NCBI RefSeq assembly: GCF_015706575.1
Contig: NW_024037048.1
Location: forward strand, 17,811,512-17,875,511
DNA: 64,000 nt
Reading direction: 5' to 3'
DNA from: Patiria miniata
Lineage: Eukaryota > Echinodermata > Asteroidea > Valvatida > Asterinidae
Part shown: positions 1 to 10,549 of the stretch, one piece after another
Position numbering within the stretch: position 1 is the stretch's first letter
Layout of the letters: each line of letters begins with the position of its first letter
Position numbers and translations under genes: made by a program
The notes under the pieces: model-generated
The model's database searches: none
The model's input: only the letters and a program-made list of their open reading frames with translations
Told to the model about the DNA's origin: nothing

Positions 1-2
1 AC

Positions 3-320
3 CTTCTCGTTGAGCGTAGTGACTTCTTCCTTGCTGATCTTCCAAGGAAACTTCTCCGTGGTCTCGCCTGCTTCCTCATCCAGCATCCAGGGTTTGGACA
101 GCTCCTTGAACCGTCTCAGGCTCTACTCCTTGGGCTTCTTGTTCAGGTCCGGGATGACCTCCACGTCCGAGCAGTTGATGCAGAACTTGCTGAGCATGTT
201 GGCCATGTTCATCTTCTCCCTGTCCATTTGCTCCTTCTTGTCCGTGGTGGCAAAGACGCGCAGCTTGCATTTCCCCAGTTGGATTTCAAGGAGATGAGGT
301 GAGGGATGAGAGTAGGTCAA
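3..320 (-). pseudogene. SLC12A: SLC12-like exon E4/5, copy a (broken)
   Basis: Read on the minus strand, this encodes a stretch like the C-terminal cytosolic domain of Na-K-Cl / Na-Cl cotransporters: CKLRVFATTDKKEQMDREKM, then NMANMLSKF and DVEVIPDLNKKPKE. It aligns with the vertebrate NKCC segment CKIRVFIGG...[29 protein letters not shown], recalled from the family. A stop codon follows KKPKE, yet downstream codons still read FKELSKPWML, like NKCC 'FEEIIEPYRL'. The start of the exon (GLTLLIP-like) is frame-disturbed and is preceded on the transcript strand by a 35-base C run rather than a clean acceptor. The exon ends AACGAGAAG followed by a GTAGAA donor. Confidence 0.7.

Positions 321-355
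<35 letters not shown>
321..355. repeat. Poly-G tract, 35 bases
   Basis: An unbroken run of 35 G on the plus strand (C on the transcript strand) abuts SLC12 exon E4/5 copy a. Similar runs abut other SLC12 exon copies. It can act as a polypyrimidine tract for splicing, can form G-quadruplexes, and is a likely source of assembly error. Confidence 0.9.
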
Positions 356-357
<2 letters not shown>

Positions 358-674
358 CACAAACAAAAATTATTTGAAACATATATTAAAATAATAAGGC
401 CAACCAAGAACAAAAGTGTGGTGTTTTCTATTACATATAAAAAAACAACTGTGTGGTAGGGTAGGTAAAAATCTGTTTTGGGGGATTAGACATTTCTATA
501 GCCTACAAATATAGGGTGGGAATGATAGTCATTGAAATTTACTTTTTTCTCTATTTTGCATGCATTAGTTAACGTGAATCATTCTGCACTACTGACCAAC
601 TTGCACAAAAATAAATATAAAGTTAATAGTTTTCACGGGGGGGGGGGTGCTTGAGCGCAAGGAGGAGATTCTAC

Positions 675-908
675 CTTCTCTTTGAGCATGGTGACTTCTT
701 CCTTGCTGATCTTCCAAGGAAACTTCTCCGTGGTCTCCAGGCTGCTTCCTCATCCAGCATCCAGGCTTTGGAGAGCTCCTTGATGATTGTGTTGGTTTTG
801 ATCTTACCCAACCCACCAATCTAGACGGAAACCAATCAGGAAGGAAAATGTGAATGCATTTGCTCTCAATAAATTGTGTCCAGGTCTTGAAAAAGACCAA
901 CTTTAGCG
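675..908 (-). pseudogene. SLC12A: SLC12-like exon E3, copy a
   Basis: On the minus strand an acceptor (tttttgcag) opens a block coding IGFRLDWWVG, which resembles 'LGFKKDW' of NKCC proteins. It runs on into IIKELSKPWMLDEEA and ends AAAGAGAAG before a GTAGAA donor. The second half is a paralogue of the second half of exon E4/5. The junction GCAGCCTGGAGACC is two bases longer than in E4/5, which shifts the frame; all E3 copies have this length (one has T for C). The C-run GGGGGGGGG at 639 lies just beyond the donor. Whether this is a used alternative exon or a dead duplicate cannot be decided here. Confidence 0.5.
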
Positions 909-1015
909 CTGCAAAAGCCAAAAACCTGGACAAATCTGGTTTGATGATCATAATGTTTCATAAGGATAAGCTTTCATCAAATCACACGAAACCTGCGACT
1001 GTAGCAATAACTTAC

Positions 1016-1127
1016 GATCAGCACTGCTCCGCATATGACAAGGCTTGTGCTCTTGGTGATATGGGAGACGAAGTGAACCAGGGCAGGCCTGTATCCAGGG
1101 CGACCAGTCAATGCAATAATCTGTGGC
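1016..1127 (-). CDS. SLC12A: SLC12-like exon E2, copy a
   Basis: A 112-base exon on the minus strand with a clean acceptor (ccctgtacag) and donor (gtaagt). It encodes [11 protein letters not shown], then [14 protein letters not shown] and LLICGAVLI. This matches the NKCC/NCC cytosolic segment [36 protein letters not shown], the first conserved block after the membrane domain. The frame is open throughout. A tRNA-like sequence lies about 35 bases upstream in the intron. Five copies of this exon exist in the window; all keep the 112-base length. Confidence 0.75.
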
Positions 1128-1162
1128 CTGTACAGGGAAATACAACAATCCACAAATTGAAA

Positions 1163-1233
1163 GGAAGAGGGAATAGAACCTGGGACCTCCGGATTGCCGT
1201 TCCAGTGCTCTACCAACTGAGCTACCAAGCTCC
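1163..1233 (-). repeat. tRNA-derived sequence (SINE-head-like)
   Basis: On the minus strand the sequence has a perfect Pol III A box (TAGCTCAGTTGG), a pairable D stem (GCTC/GAGC), an anticodon stem CTGGA/TCCGG with loop ACGGCAA, and a B-box-like GGTTCTATTCC. The T stem and acceptor stem do not pair properly, so it is a tRNA relic or SINE head rather than a working tRNA. It sits in the SLC12 intron just before exon E2. Confidence 0.65.
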
Positions 1234-1292
1234 ATCGTGTTTTCTCCCACGTCAATGTCTATGTTAAGAATAGGCATTGGTCAGAGTTGTAA

Positions 1293-1314
1293 TGACTCGA
1301 GTCGACTCGAGTCA
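1293..1314. repeat. Perfect 22-bp palindrome
   Basis: The core GACTCGAGTCGACTCGAGTC is its own reverse complement and is flanked by T and A, extending the palindrome to 22 bp. The same palindrome recurs at 8344-8365, 10614-10635 and 43670-43691, and with one change at 36018-36039, always beside exon E2. It is part of the duplicated intron, not independent insertions. Confidence 0.9.
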
Positions 1315-2002
1315 CAATTTTATGCAGAATTTATGTTCATGTTACTTATTTGCGAATACAGTTCGGTACAGCCACCGCTTGTAGTGTACAAACACACAAC
1401 GTGTCACAGACTCCCGCCTTGTGGTTCTGAAACGCACAAAATAACATTCCGGAACCGGACTTTAAACGCATTTTCCAATCCGTGGTTTCATCATTGGCTT
1501 CGGGCGATTTCTTATTAAGCTATAGGATTCCAACGCCGTCTAAATGTATACCCTCCTTTTTAAAATCAAATAGATACTTGCCCACTTTTAAAAATTCAGA
1601 AATATGTGTATAATGCAATTTGGTTTTGATGTTGTCAGCGATCAGCAACACCTCATGTGCGAGCTTGTGCGGTTCAGTTTCTAAAGAATGAGTGTCATAT
1701 TTGGTAGAATTCTGTATTCCATTGTACAACACTGTATTTATTCCTGGATGAATCCATATAACCATAGAGTGCTGAAGCGGTTTGGGTGGTATAAGGAGTA
1801 ACAGGCAGGGCACTTTGAGGGGCAGGGACTAATGGCTTCATTGGATTATGCTTAGTGTTTTCTTTAATCATTTGGATAATGGCTAAGTGAACATGCTTCT
1901 ATAGACGAGCTACGTTCATTTATCATTGATTATCTGCTGATCCTAAATTGAAGGTTATGCGACTCTGCGAATATCACAAGAAGGAAGATTGTGTTGACTG
2001 AC

Positions 2003-2124
2003 CAATGGCTATGCAGCCAGCTGTGATAAAGAACGCCAGGATGTGGGCTCTACGTGGCTCATCCCCCGGCCTAGAACCAACAGCACAGAACTCCATCTTG
2101 GGCACATCTTGTCCTTGTACCAGC
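2003..2124 (-). pseudogene. SLC12A: SLC12-like exon E1, copy a (1-base deletion)
   Basis: Minus-strand exon equivalent to 42858-42980. It encodes GWYKDK, MEFCAVGSRPGDEPRRAHIL and AFFITA-CIAIG, matching the extracellular loop and following transmembrane helix of NKCC/NCC (family pattern [24 protein letters not shown]). One base is missing relative to the plus-strand copy (near 2105), so the frame breaks in the loop. The donor is GTCAGT rather than GTAAGT. Confidence 0.65.
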
Positions 2125-2449
2125 CTGCAGAAAAAGAAAAAAACAGTCAATTGTTATTTAATGATCGTTAACTTGGTTATCGTTAGGATCGGAGTAAACC
2201 TGAAGTTAACACAACCTAGATATATCTCACGGTATACCAAACGTTAAATCTGACACCGTGGCATCAAGGACATTTCCACCTTTCTATGAATATGCCTTTG
2301 AATGAGCATGACGACTATTATTATAAAAGATATAGACATATATCATACTCGGCAATAGGGATAGTCAGTGGAAAGAACTTGGGACAGGTGTGTACAAAGT
2401 TACGCGCAAGACTCAGACTTGTTTTAAGCGAATTACTGAGAAGACGACC

Positions 2450-3110
2450 ATAATTATTGGTAATGAGGATACTTTTATTGGGAGTAGATTAACCATCTTG
2501 GTGAGGAGGATATTTTTTTAGAAGGGAATTATGGAGGAGACTAACCATCTTGGCTCAGAGGATATTTTTAGAAGGGAATCATGGAGGAAATTGATCATCT
2601 TGTGAGGATATGTTTAAGAAGGGCACTATGGAGGAGAACTAACCATCTGGCTCGGAGGTTTAAAAAAAAAAAGGAATTCTGGAGAAGACTTAACCATCGT
2701 GGCTAGGAGGATATTTTAGAAGGGAATCATGGAGGAGATTAACCATCTTGGCTAGGAGAATATTTTTTAAGAAGGGAATTATGGAGGAGACGAAGCATCA
2801 TGGTTAGGAAGATATTTGTTTTAGAAGGGATTTATTGAGATGACTAACCATCCCGGCTAAAGGACATTTTTAGAAGGAATTTATGGAAGAGGCTAACCAT
2901 CTAGGCTAGAAGGACATTTTTTTCAGAAGGGAATTATGGAGGAGACGAACCATCATGGTTAGGAAGATATTTGTTTTAGAAAGGATTTATGGCAAGGAGG
3001 ATATTTCAAGAAGGGAATTATGGAGAAAGCTACAACCATCTGGCTAGGGGGATACTTTTGAAAGGAATTAATGAGGATATTAACCATCTTGGCTAGGAGG
3101 ATATATTGTT
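2450..3110. repeat. Intronic minisatellite, about 51-bp period
   Basis: Imperfect tandem repeats with a unit of about 51 bp, built on GGAGGAGACTAACCATCTTG, GCTAGGAGGATATTTTT and AGAAGGGAATTATG. Units vary by small indels. It lies between an E1 exon and an E6 exon of the SLC12 array, and the same satellite marks cassette borders at 5440-5925, 9230-9900 and, inverted, 41940-42545. Confidence 0.9.
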
Positions 3111-3610
3111 TTTTTCCCATTTTTGTGAAATTGTTTTATAGAAGAATATTTCATCACGAAGTATTAAATATCATGACAAAGGACGAATTAGTTATAATGC
3201 AGGCTAGGGGGCTTACTTTGTTAATGAGGAAAAAGGATTTGATATTTGAAGGAAGGAGGTTAATCAAAACATTTTCCAGATCCCCCCCAACTTGACATCG
3301 CACCCCCCCCCCCCCTAGCCAAAGCTAGATCCACCCCTGTTTAGGATTTCACGCTAGTTTCTGCTATAGTGAGTAGGTTTGCGTAATTGTGAAGTAAGTG
3401 CCCTTAGATTAGCCACTCATTATTTTCATGGGAATTGCCGACACTACAACAGACATGTTTGCATGACACTTAAAAAATTACGGCTTTTGCAAAAGTGTAA
3501 ACAATCAGAGAGGATTACTTCTGTGCTTACAGGGATAGCGCAAGATTTCTGCTTAAACCATGAAATTGAGTCTATTGAGTTAGTAGTGGCTTTGTACTTA
3601 TGTATAACTC
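3111..3610. other. SLC12 intron sequence, no gene
   Basis: Non-coding DNA between the minisatellite and exon E6 on the minus strand. It contains a C run at 3302-3315 inside a CTAGCCAAAGCTAGATCC context and matches 41.4-41.9k and 45.1-45.45k in reverse. A long open frame on the plus strand here is antisense to E6 and is not taken as a gene. Confidence 0.7.
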
Positions 3611-3678
3611 ATGACAATGAGCTGAGCCTCCTGAGAATGTTGGAGAAGCAATTCACGGATCCGTATCTGTCTGTTGGT
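3611..3678 (-). pseudogene. SLC12A: SLC12-like exon E6, copy b (donor lost)
   Basis: A 68-base minus-strand exon encoding TNRQ-RIRELLLQHSQEAQLIVM-like sequence, matching NKCC '[22 protein letters not shown]'. The acceptor (CAG) is present. The donor position reads GAGTTA where other copies have GTAAGT, so this copy could not be spliced normally. Confidence 0.65.
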
Positions 3679-4144
3679 CTGGAAAAACAAAGAAATCAGG
3701 CGAAAACATGGAGTGATTTATTGAAGTTTAATAAAGTCGAGTTCCATGCACTTGGCAAATCAAATGAACTGAGAGTTGTACGGAAAAATGGATTGAAACT
3801 GATCAATCTCAATATTGAAAATCACCCACCAGAATGTCAAAGGTTGGACACAATAAACAGATGTTGCAAGACTGGACTTCAAAATCACAAAAACCAGGGA
3901 CTTAAAGTGGATACTGGGAAAGCTTTAAGTGTATTGTCTCCATGCATGGACAAAAGAGGACGCTTTATAGTCAAACTAGCAGAAGCCGGAATGAGGGACA
4001 CTTCACTGGTTCACTCATGCTGGTTATCGTGTATTTGGTACCAGCATTTATAAGCCATGATGGCGCCCAAAAGGCCCTCGTTGATAGTTTTCTCTGTGGA
4101 AGGGAGGGGGGGGGGGTTGCTTGAGCGCAAGAAGGAGATTCTAC

Positions 4145-4461
4145 CTTCTCGTTGAGCGTAGTGACTTCCTCCTTGCTGATCTTCCAAGGAAACTTCTCCG
4201 TGGTCTTCCCTGCTTCCTCATCCAGCATCCAGGTTTGGACAGCTCCTTGAACCGTCTCAGGCTCTATTCCTTGGGCTTCTTGTTCAGGTCCGGGATGACC
4301 TCCACGTCCGAGCAGTTGATGCGGAACTTGCTGAGCATGTTGGCCATGTTCATCTTCTCCCTGTCCATTTGCTCCTTTTTGCCTGTGGTGGCAAAGACGC
4401 GCAGCTTGCATTTCTCCCTTGGATTTCATGGAGATGAGGTGATCGATGAGTAGGATCAAGC
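4145..4461 (-). pseudogene. SLC12A: SLC12-like exon E4/5, copy b (broken)
   Basis: Minus-strand copy of the C-terminal-domain exon, with acceptor CCAG and donor GTAGAA. It begins GLILLIDHLISMKSK-like, close to NKCC 'GGLTLLIPYLLTTKKKW', then a frame slip precedes the CKLR block. After KKPKE the codon is TAG. The downstream FKELSKPWMLDEEA segment is partly frame-disturbed. Confidence 0.65.
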
Positions 4462-4927
4462 CTGGGGTTGTGGTGAGGTGGGGGCGGAGGTTGGGGGGGG
4501 GGGTTCACAAACAAAAATTATACAGAACATTAAATAAAGCATGTGTTTTCCTTAGACATGCAGCCATCCAGAATAACCTGAGAGATCTCTGAAAGGCTCC
4601 ATGAAATGAATTGGACACTGAAACATATAATAATAATCAGGCCACCCAAGAACCAAAAGTGTGGTGTTTTCTATTACATAAAAAAAACAACTGTGTGGTA
4701 GGGTAGGTAAAATCTGTTTTGGGGGTTTGACATTTCAATAGCCTAAAATATAGGGTGGGATGATAGTCTTTAAAATTAATTTTTTTCTCTACTTTAATTT
4801 GCATGCATTAATTAACATGTGAATCATTCTGCCGACTACTGACCAACTTACACAAAAATAAATATAAAGTTTATAGTTTTCACTGTGGGGGGGGGGGGGG
4901 TGCTTGATACCAAGGAGGAGATTCTAC

Positions 4928-5113
4928 CTTCTCTTTGAGCGTGGTGACTTCTTCCTTGCTGATCTTCCAAGGAAACTTCTTCTTGGTCTCCAGGCTGCTT
5001 CCTCATCCAGCATCCAGTGTTTGTGGAGCTCCTTGATGATTGGGTTGGTCTTGATCTTACCCAACCAACAGCACAGAACTCCATCTTGGGCAAACTCTTG
5101 TCCTTGTACCAGC
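4928..5113 (-). pseudogene. SLC12A: Fused SLC12 exon E3/E1 remnant
   Basis: On the minus strand the 3' part of exon E1 (PKMEFCAV region, 5' end near 5113) runs directly into exon E3 at about 5061-5068 (CCAACCAA). Everything normally between them, including exon E2 and its introns, is missing. CCAACCAA occurs at the equivalent point of both parent sequences, so this looks like a microhomology-mediated deletion of the order of 1 kb. The result cannot code for a normal transporter segment. Confidence 0.7.
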
Positions 5114-5439
5114 CTTCAAAAAAGAAAAAAAACAGTCAATTGTTATTTAATGATCGTTAACTTGGTTATCGTTAAGATTGGAGTAAACCTGAAGTTATCA
5201 CAACCTAGAATACCTCACGGTATACCAAACGTTAAATCTGACACCGTGGCAGCAAGGAGATTTCCACCTTTCTATGAATATGCCTTTGAATGAGCATGAC
5301 GACTATTTATAAAAGATATAGACATATATCATACTCGGCAATAGGGATAGTCAGTGGAAAGAACTTGGGACAGGTGTGTACAAAGTTACGCGCAAGACTC
5401 AGACTTTTTTTAAGCGAATTACTGAGAAGACGACCATAA

Positions 5440-5925
5440 TTATTGGTAATGAGGATACTTTTATTATGGAGTAGATTAACCATTTTGGTTAGGGGGATAT
5501 TTTTTAGAAGGGAATTATGGAGGAGACTAACCATCTTGGCTAGGAGGATTTTTCTTAGAAGGGAACTATGGAGGAGACTAAACCATGCTTGGCTCGGAGG
5601 GTGCTTTTTTTGAAGGAAATTATGCAGGAGACTACCATATTGGCTTGGAGGATATTTTTTTAGGAGGAATTACCGAGGGGACTAACCATCTTGCCTAGGA
5701 GGATATTGTTTAGAAGGGAATAATGGAATAGACTAACCATCGTGGCTAGGAGGATATTTTTTTAGAAGGGAATTATGGAGGAGAGGAACCATCATGGTTA
5801 GGAGGATATTTGTTTAAGAAGGGATTTATGGAGAAGACACTAACCATCTTGGCTAAAAGGACATTTTTAGAAGGAATTTATGGAAGAGACTAACTATCTG
5901 GCTAGGAGGATTTTTTTTAATAAGG
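5440..5925. repeat. Intronic minisatellite, second block
   Basis: The same roughly 51-bp repeat family as at 2450, with slightly different unit variants. It is cut off on its right by a foldback element. Confidence 0.9.
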
Positions 5926-6549
5926 GAATAAATGTGTGCTCCGGAGGTTTTTATCACTCTGTTTAATACCACTTAGAATCTGGGGTGCTGATAATTACCC
6001 GAGCCGGAGGCGAGGGTAATTATCAGCACCCAGACTCTAAGTGGTATTAAACAGAGTGATAAATACCGACGGAGTACATATTTATTCCCATTCATAAATA
6101 CCTTTTCGGTAAAAAAAATCATATAATTCGTTCAAAACATCCCGATTTTGTTCAACAAATTCACTTTATGGATTTTGAATCATCTCCTGCAAATAATGGA
6201 GTGTTCAGCTGGCGAGTAAGATGAAAACAACCTTTTATGGAGATTGACGCGCCGCTATCATGTTCTATGCGATGTCGCGCAGAACGCACCTGGCGCGTTG
6301 CGTTTTGAATTTAGAACTATAAAATTCTAACTCCATGGTAGTGTTGCGCATGCCTACGTGAGGATTGTGAACGTTCAACCAATGAAACGATAAGAGGCAC
6401 TGGATTTTTAGGAGTCCACATTTTATTGTGACACTGGAAAAGTGTTAAGACCAGCTAGCCATGTCTTTATCATCCGTTTAATACCGGCCACGTGACGGGC
6501 TCTCGACCAATAGGAATGGCTAAACTGTCTGAGGTATTTATGAATAGGG
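5926..6549. mobile_element. Foldback element with 76-bp hairpin arms
   Basis: Arms of about 76 bp (5926-6002 and 6014-6090) are near-perfect inverted repeats around a 12-base loop. They run from GGGAATAAAT...GCTCCGG to CCGACGGAGTAC...TTATTCCC. A further short inverted pair, CATTCATAAATACC near 6091 and GGTATTTATGAATAGGG near 6533, brackets the remaining 440 bp. No coding sequence was recognised. It interrupts the minisatellite and replaces the place where exon E6 of the next cassette would be. Confidence 0.7.
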
Positions 6550-7015
6550 AATTTATGAAGAAGACCAAAGATTTTAGGTGGAAAATGGACTGGAATATTG
6601 ATGTTTAATATGTCGAGTTCCACTTGGCAATAAAATGAACTACTTAAGGGTTGTTCAATTTGCACTGAAAGTGATCAATACTAATATTTGAAAAATAACC
6701 CACCAGAATGTCAAAGGTTGGACCCAATTAACAATTGTTGCAAGACTGGACTTAAAATCACACAAACCAGGGACTAAGCGTAAAGTGGACACTGGTAAAG
6801 CTTTAAGTGTATTGTCTCCATGCATGGACAAAAGAGGGCGCTTTATCAAACAAGCAGAAGCCGGAATGAGGGGCACTTCACTGGTTCACTCATGCTGGTT
6901 ATCGTGTATTTGGTACCAGCATTTATAAGCCACGATGGCGCCCAAATGGCCCTTGTTTATAGTTTTCTCTGTTGAGGGGGAGGCGGGGTGCTTGAGCGCA
7001 AGGAGGAGATTCTAC
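6550..7015. other. SLC12 intron remnant, no exon recognised
   Basis: The sequence matches the intron between E4/5 and E6 seen at 3720-4080 (for example TTTGACATTCTGG-type and GCGCCCTCTTTTGTCC motifs in reverse). No E6 exon was found here. Confidence 0.6.
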
Positions 7016-7332
7016 CTTCTCGTTGAGCGTAGTGACTTCTTCCTTGCTGATCTTCCAAGGAACTTCTCCGTGGTCTCCCCTGCTTCCTCATCCAGCATCC
7101 AGGGTTTGGACAGCTTCTTGAACTGTCTCAGGCTCTCAGTCCTTGGGCTTCTGTTCAGTCCGGGATGACCTCCACGTCCGAGCAGTTGATGCGGAACTTG
7201 CTGAGCATGTTGGCCATGTTCATCCTCGCCTGTCCATTTGCTCCTTCTTGTCCGTGGTGGCAAAGACGCGCAGCTTGCATTTCTACCAGTTGGATTTCAT
7301 GGAGATGAGGTGAGGGATGAGTAGGATCAAGC
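7016..7332 (-). pseudogene. SLC12A: SLC12-like exon E4/5, copy c
   Basis: This copy has the best-preserved 5' part of the five: acceptor CCAG, then GLILLIPHLISMKSNW in one open frame, matching NKCC 'GGLTLLIPYLLTTKKKW'. A stop comes just after in this copy. The KCKLRVFATTDKKEQMD block follows, then a TGA at the codon after KKPKD, where other copies have TAG. Small indels disturb the middle. Confidence 0.65.
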
Positions 7333-7728
7333 CTGGGGGTGGTGGGAGGTGGGGGCGGAGTTGGGGGGGGGGGGGTTCACAAACAAAAATTATACAGAGC
7401 ATTATATAAAGCATGTGTTTCTTAGACATGCAGCCATCCAGAATAACCTGAGAGATCTCTGAAAGGCTCCATGAAATGAATTGGACACTGAAACATAAAT
7501 TAAAATAATAAGGCCATCCAAGAACAAAAAGTGTGGTGTTTTCTATTACATATAAAAAACAACTGTGTGGTAGGGTAGGTAAAAATCTGTTATGGGAGGT
7601 TTGACATTTCTATAGCCTGAAATATAGGGTAGGATGATAGTCGTTAAACTTTTTCTTTTTTTCTCTTTTTTGCATGCATTAGTTACATGTGAATCATTCT
7701 GCACTACTGACCAACTACCTGATTCTAC

Positions 7729-7956
7729 CTTCTCTTTGAGCATGGTGACTTCTTCCTTGCTGATCTTCCAAGGAAACTTTTGGTCTCCAGGCTGCTTCCT
7801 CATCCCGCATCCAGGCTTTGAGAGCTCCTTGATGATTGTGTTGGTCTTGATCTTACCCAACCACCAATCTAGACGGAAACCAATCAGGAAGGAAAATTTG
7901 AATGCATTTGCTCTAAGTAAATTGTGTCCAGGTCTTGGAAAAGACCAACGTGAACG
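7729..7956 (-). pseudogene. SLC12A: SLC12-like exon E3, copy c
   Basis: Minus-strand copy with acceptor TTTTGCAG and donor GTAGAA. The first half is open and reads RANAFKFSFLIGFRLDWW, then GKIKTNTIIKELSKP. The same extra-two-base junction as in other E3 copies is visible, but a further deletion nearby restores the FPWKISKEEV frame differently. The flanking poly-C seen in other copies is missing. Confidence 0.5.
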
Positions 7957-8062
7957 CTGCAAAAAGCCAAAAACCTGGACAAATCTTGTTTAATGATCAT
8001 AATTTTTCATAAGGATAAGCTTTCATCAAATACACAAACCTGCGACTGTAGCAATAACTTAC

Positions 8063-8174
8063 GATCAGCCCTGCTCCGCATATGAGAAGGCTTGTGCTCT
8101 TGGTGATATGGGAGACGAAGTGAACCAGGGCAGGCCTGCATCCAGGGCGACCAGTCAATGCAATAATCTGTGGC
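8063..8174 (-). CDS. SLC12A: SLC12-like exon E2, copy c
   Basis: A 112-base exon, open, with acceptor CCTGTGCAG-type and donor GTAAGT. It encodes [19 protein letters not shown] and [15 protein letters not shown]. One alanine or valine position differs from the other copies (GAGLI for GAVLI). Confidence 0.75.
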
Positions 8175-8209
8175 CTGCACAGGGAAATACAACCATCCAC
8201 AAATTGAAA

Positions 8210-8280
8210 GGAAGAGGAAATAGAACCTGGGACCTCCGGATTGCCGTTCCAGTGCTCTACCAACTGAGCTACCAAGCTCC
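8210..8280 (-). repeat. tRNA-derived sequence, second copy
   Basis: The same tRNA-like relic as at 1163-1233, in the same place before exon E2, with perfect A box and weak T stem. Confidence 0.65.
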
Positions 8281-9053
8281 ATCATGTTTTCTCCCCACTT
8301 TGTCAATGTCTATGTTAAGAATAGGCATTGGTCAGAGTTGTAATGACTCGAGTCGACTCGAGTCACAATTTTATGCAGAATTTATGTTCATGTTTACTTA
8401 TTTGCGAATACAGTTCGGTACAGCCACCGCTTGTAGTGTACAAACATACAACGTGTCACAGACTCCCGCCTTGTGGTTCTGAAACGCACAAAATAATATT
8501 CCGGAAGCGGACTTTAAACGCATTTTCCATCCGTGGTTTCATCATTGGCTTCGGGCAATTTCTTATTAAGCTATATGATTCCAACGCCGTCTAAATGTAT
8601 ACCCTCCTTTTAAAAATCAAATAGATACTTGCCCACTTTTAAAAATTCAGAAATATGTGTATAATGCAGTTTGGTTTTGATGGTGTCAGCGATCAGCAAC
8701 ACCTCATGTGCGAGCTTGTGCGGTTCAGTTTCTAAAGATGAGTGTCATATTTGGTAGAATTCTGTATTCCATTGTACAACAACTGTATTTATTCCTGGAT
8801 GAATCCATACAACCATAGAGTGCTGGGGCGGTTTGGGGGGGTATAAGGAGTAACAGGCAGGGCACTTTGAGGGGCAGAGACTAATGGCTTCATTGGATTA
8901 TGCTTGGTGCTTTTTTTAATCATTTGGATAATGGCTAAGTGAACATGCTTCTATAGACGAGCTACGTTCATTCATCATTGATTATCTGCTGGTCCTAAAT
9001 TGAAGGTTATGCGACTCTGCAAATATCACAGAAGGAAGATTGTGTTGACTTAC

Positions 9054-9172
9054 CAATGGCTATGCAGGCAGCTGTGATAAAGAACGCCAGGATGTGGGCT
9101 CTACGTGGCTCATCCCCCCTAGAACCAACAGCACAGAACTCCATCTTGGGCACAATCTTGTCTTGTACCAGC
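9054..9172 (-). pseudogene. SLC12A: SLC12-like exon E1, copy c (small deletions)
   Basis: Minus-strand exon with GTAAGT donor. DEPRRAHILAFFITAACIAIG is readable at its 3' end. It is four bases shorter than the plus-strand copy (loss in the SRPGDE codons and in the CAAGGAC region), so the frame is disturbed in the extracellular loop. Confidence 0.65.
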
Positions 9173-9229
9173 CTTCAGAAAAAAAAAGAACCAGTCAATT
9201 GTTATTTAATGATCGTTAACTTGGTTAAC

Positions 9230-9900
9230 AAACCATCGTGGCTAGGAGGATATTTTTTTTAGAAGGGAACTAGGAGGAAATTGACCATTTTGGCTAGGAG
9301 GATATGTTTAGAAGGGCACTATGGAGGAGACTAACTATCTTGGCTAGGAGGATATTTTTTTTAAGAAGGGAACTATAGAGGAGACTAACCAGCTTGGCTC
9401 TGAGGTTTTTTATGAAGGGAATTATGGAGAAGACTAACCATCGTGGCTAGGAGGATATTTTTAGAAGGGAATTACAGGAGGAGAACACCATCTTGGCTAG
9501 GAGAATATTCTCCTTGGCTAGGAAACTAACCAGTTTGGCTGGGAGTTTTTTTGAAGGGAATTATGGAGAAGACCAACCATCTTGGCTAGGAGGATATTTT
9601 TAAAAGGAAATTACAGAGGAGACTATAACTATCTTGGCTAGGAGAATAATTTTAGAAGGGAATATGGAGGAGATTCTATCTGGCTAGAAGGATTTTTTAA
9701 AAAAAGGGAATTATGGAGAAACCAACATCCTTGCTCGGAGAATATTTTATAGAAGGGAATCGTGGAGGAGATTAACCATCTTGGCTAGGAGGATATTTTT
9801 TAGAAGGGAATTACGGGGAGACGAACCATCATGGTTGGAAGATATTTGTTGTAGAAGGGATTTATGGAGAAGACTACCCATCTTGGCTAGGAGGATATAT
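9230..9900. repeat. Intronic minisatellite, third block
   Basis: Further tandem units of the roughly 51-bp family. The border with SLC12 intron sequence at about 9228 (TTGGTTAACAAACCATCG) is a sharp junction not seen at the other cassettes, which keep another 250 bp of intron. Confidence 0.9.
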
Positions 9901-10330
9901 TGTTGTTTTTTCCAATTTTTTGAAATTGTTTTATTTTTTAGAAGATATTTCATCAAGTATTACATATCGTGACCAAAAGCAAATTAGTTATAATGCAGGC
10001 TAGGGGGCTTACTTTGTTAATAAGGAAAAAGGATTTAGTTGAAGGATAAATGGAAGGAAGGGTTTTACGTTTATGCGTGGAAGATAAGGAAAATGACAAA
10101 CGTTTATTATAATAGAACAAGTGAGAATTGTGTAAAGATAAGAAAGTACGGTCTCTACATTCTCGACAACAAATCACCCACTCTTTATGGCATTTATGTC
10201 AAATCACAGACAACTTGCAATTGTAGCAGATAACTTACGATCAGCACCGCTAAGTTCTGATCATAATGCTTCAAAGGGACAAGCTTTTGTCAAATCACAG
10301 ACAACTTGCGACCGTTAGCAGATTACTTAC

Positions 10331-10442
10331 GATCAGCACTGCTCCGCATATGAGAAGGCTTGTGCTCTTGGTGAATATGGAGACGAAGTGAACCAGGGCA
10401 GGCCTGCATCCAGGGCGACCAGTCAATGCAATAATCTGTGGC
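10331..10442 (-). CDS. SLC12A: SLC12-like exon E2, copy d
   Basis: Fourth copy of the 112-base exon. It has one inserted and one lost base close together (around 10374-10382), so a few codons change but the ends stay in frame. The flanking sequence GCAGATTACTTACGATC and the upstream decayed repeat at 10220-10330 match the fragment lodged in the endophilin intron at 35.6k better than the other copies. Confidence 0.65.
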
Positions 10443-10477
10443 CTGTACAGGGAAATACAACAATCCACAAATTGAAA

Positions 10478-10549
10478 GGAAGAGGGAATAGAACCTGGGA
10501 CCTCCAGATTTGCCGTTCCAGTGCTCTATCAACTGAGCTACCAAGCTCC
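10478..10549 (-). repeat. tRNA-derived sequence, third copy
   Basis: tRNA-like relic before exon E2 copy d, with the same A box and anticodon arm. Confidence 0.6.

Noticed and set aside
2450-3110. CRISPR-like array
   Set aside because: Repeats are imperfect, directly adjacent without unique spacers, and lie in an animal intron: a minisatellite.
3379-4053. 224-residue open frame on the plus strand
   Set aside because: It runs antisense through SLC12 intron and exon E6, has no recognisable domain, and is not kept open in the matching sequence at 41.1-41.7k or 44.9-45.4k.
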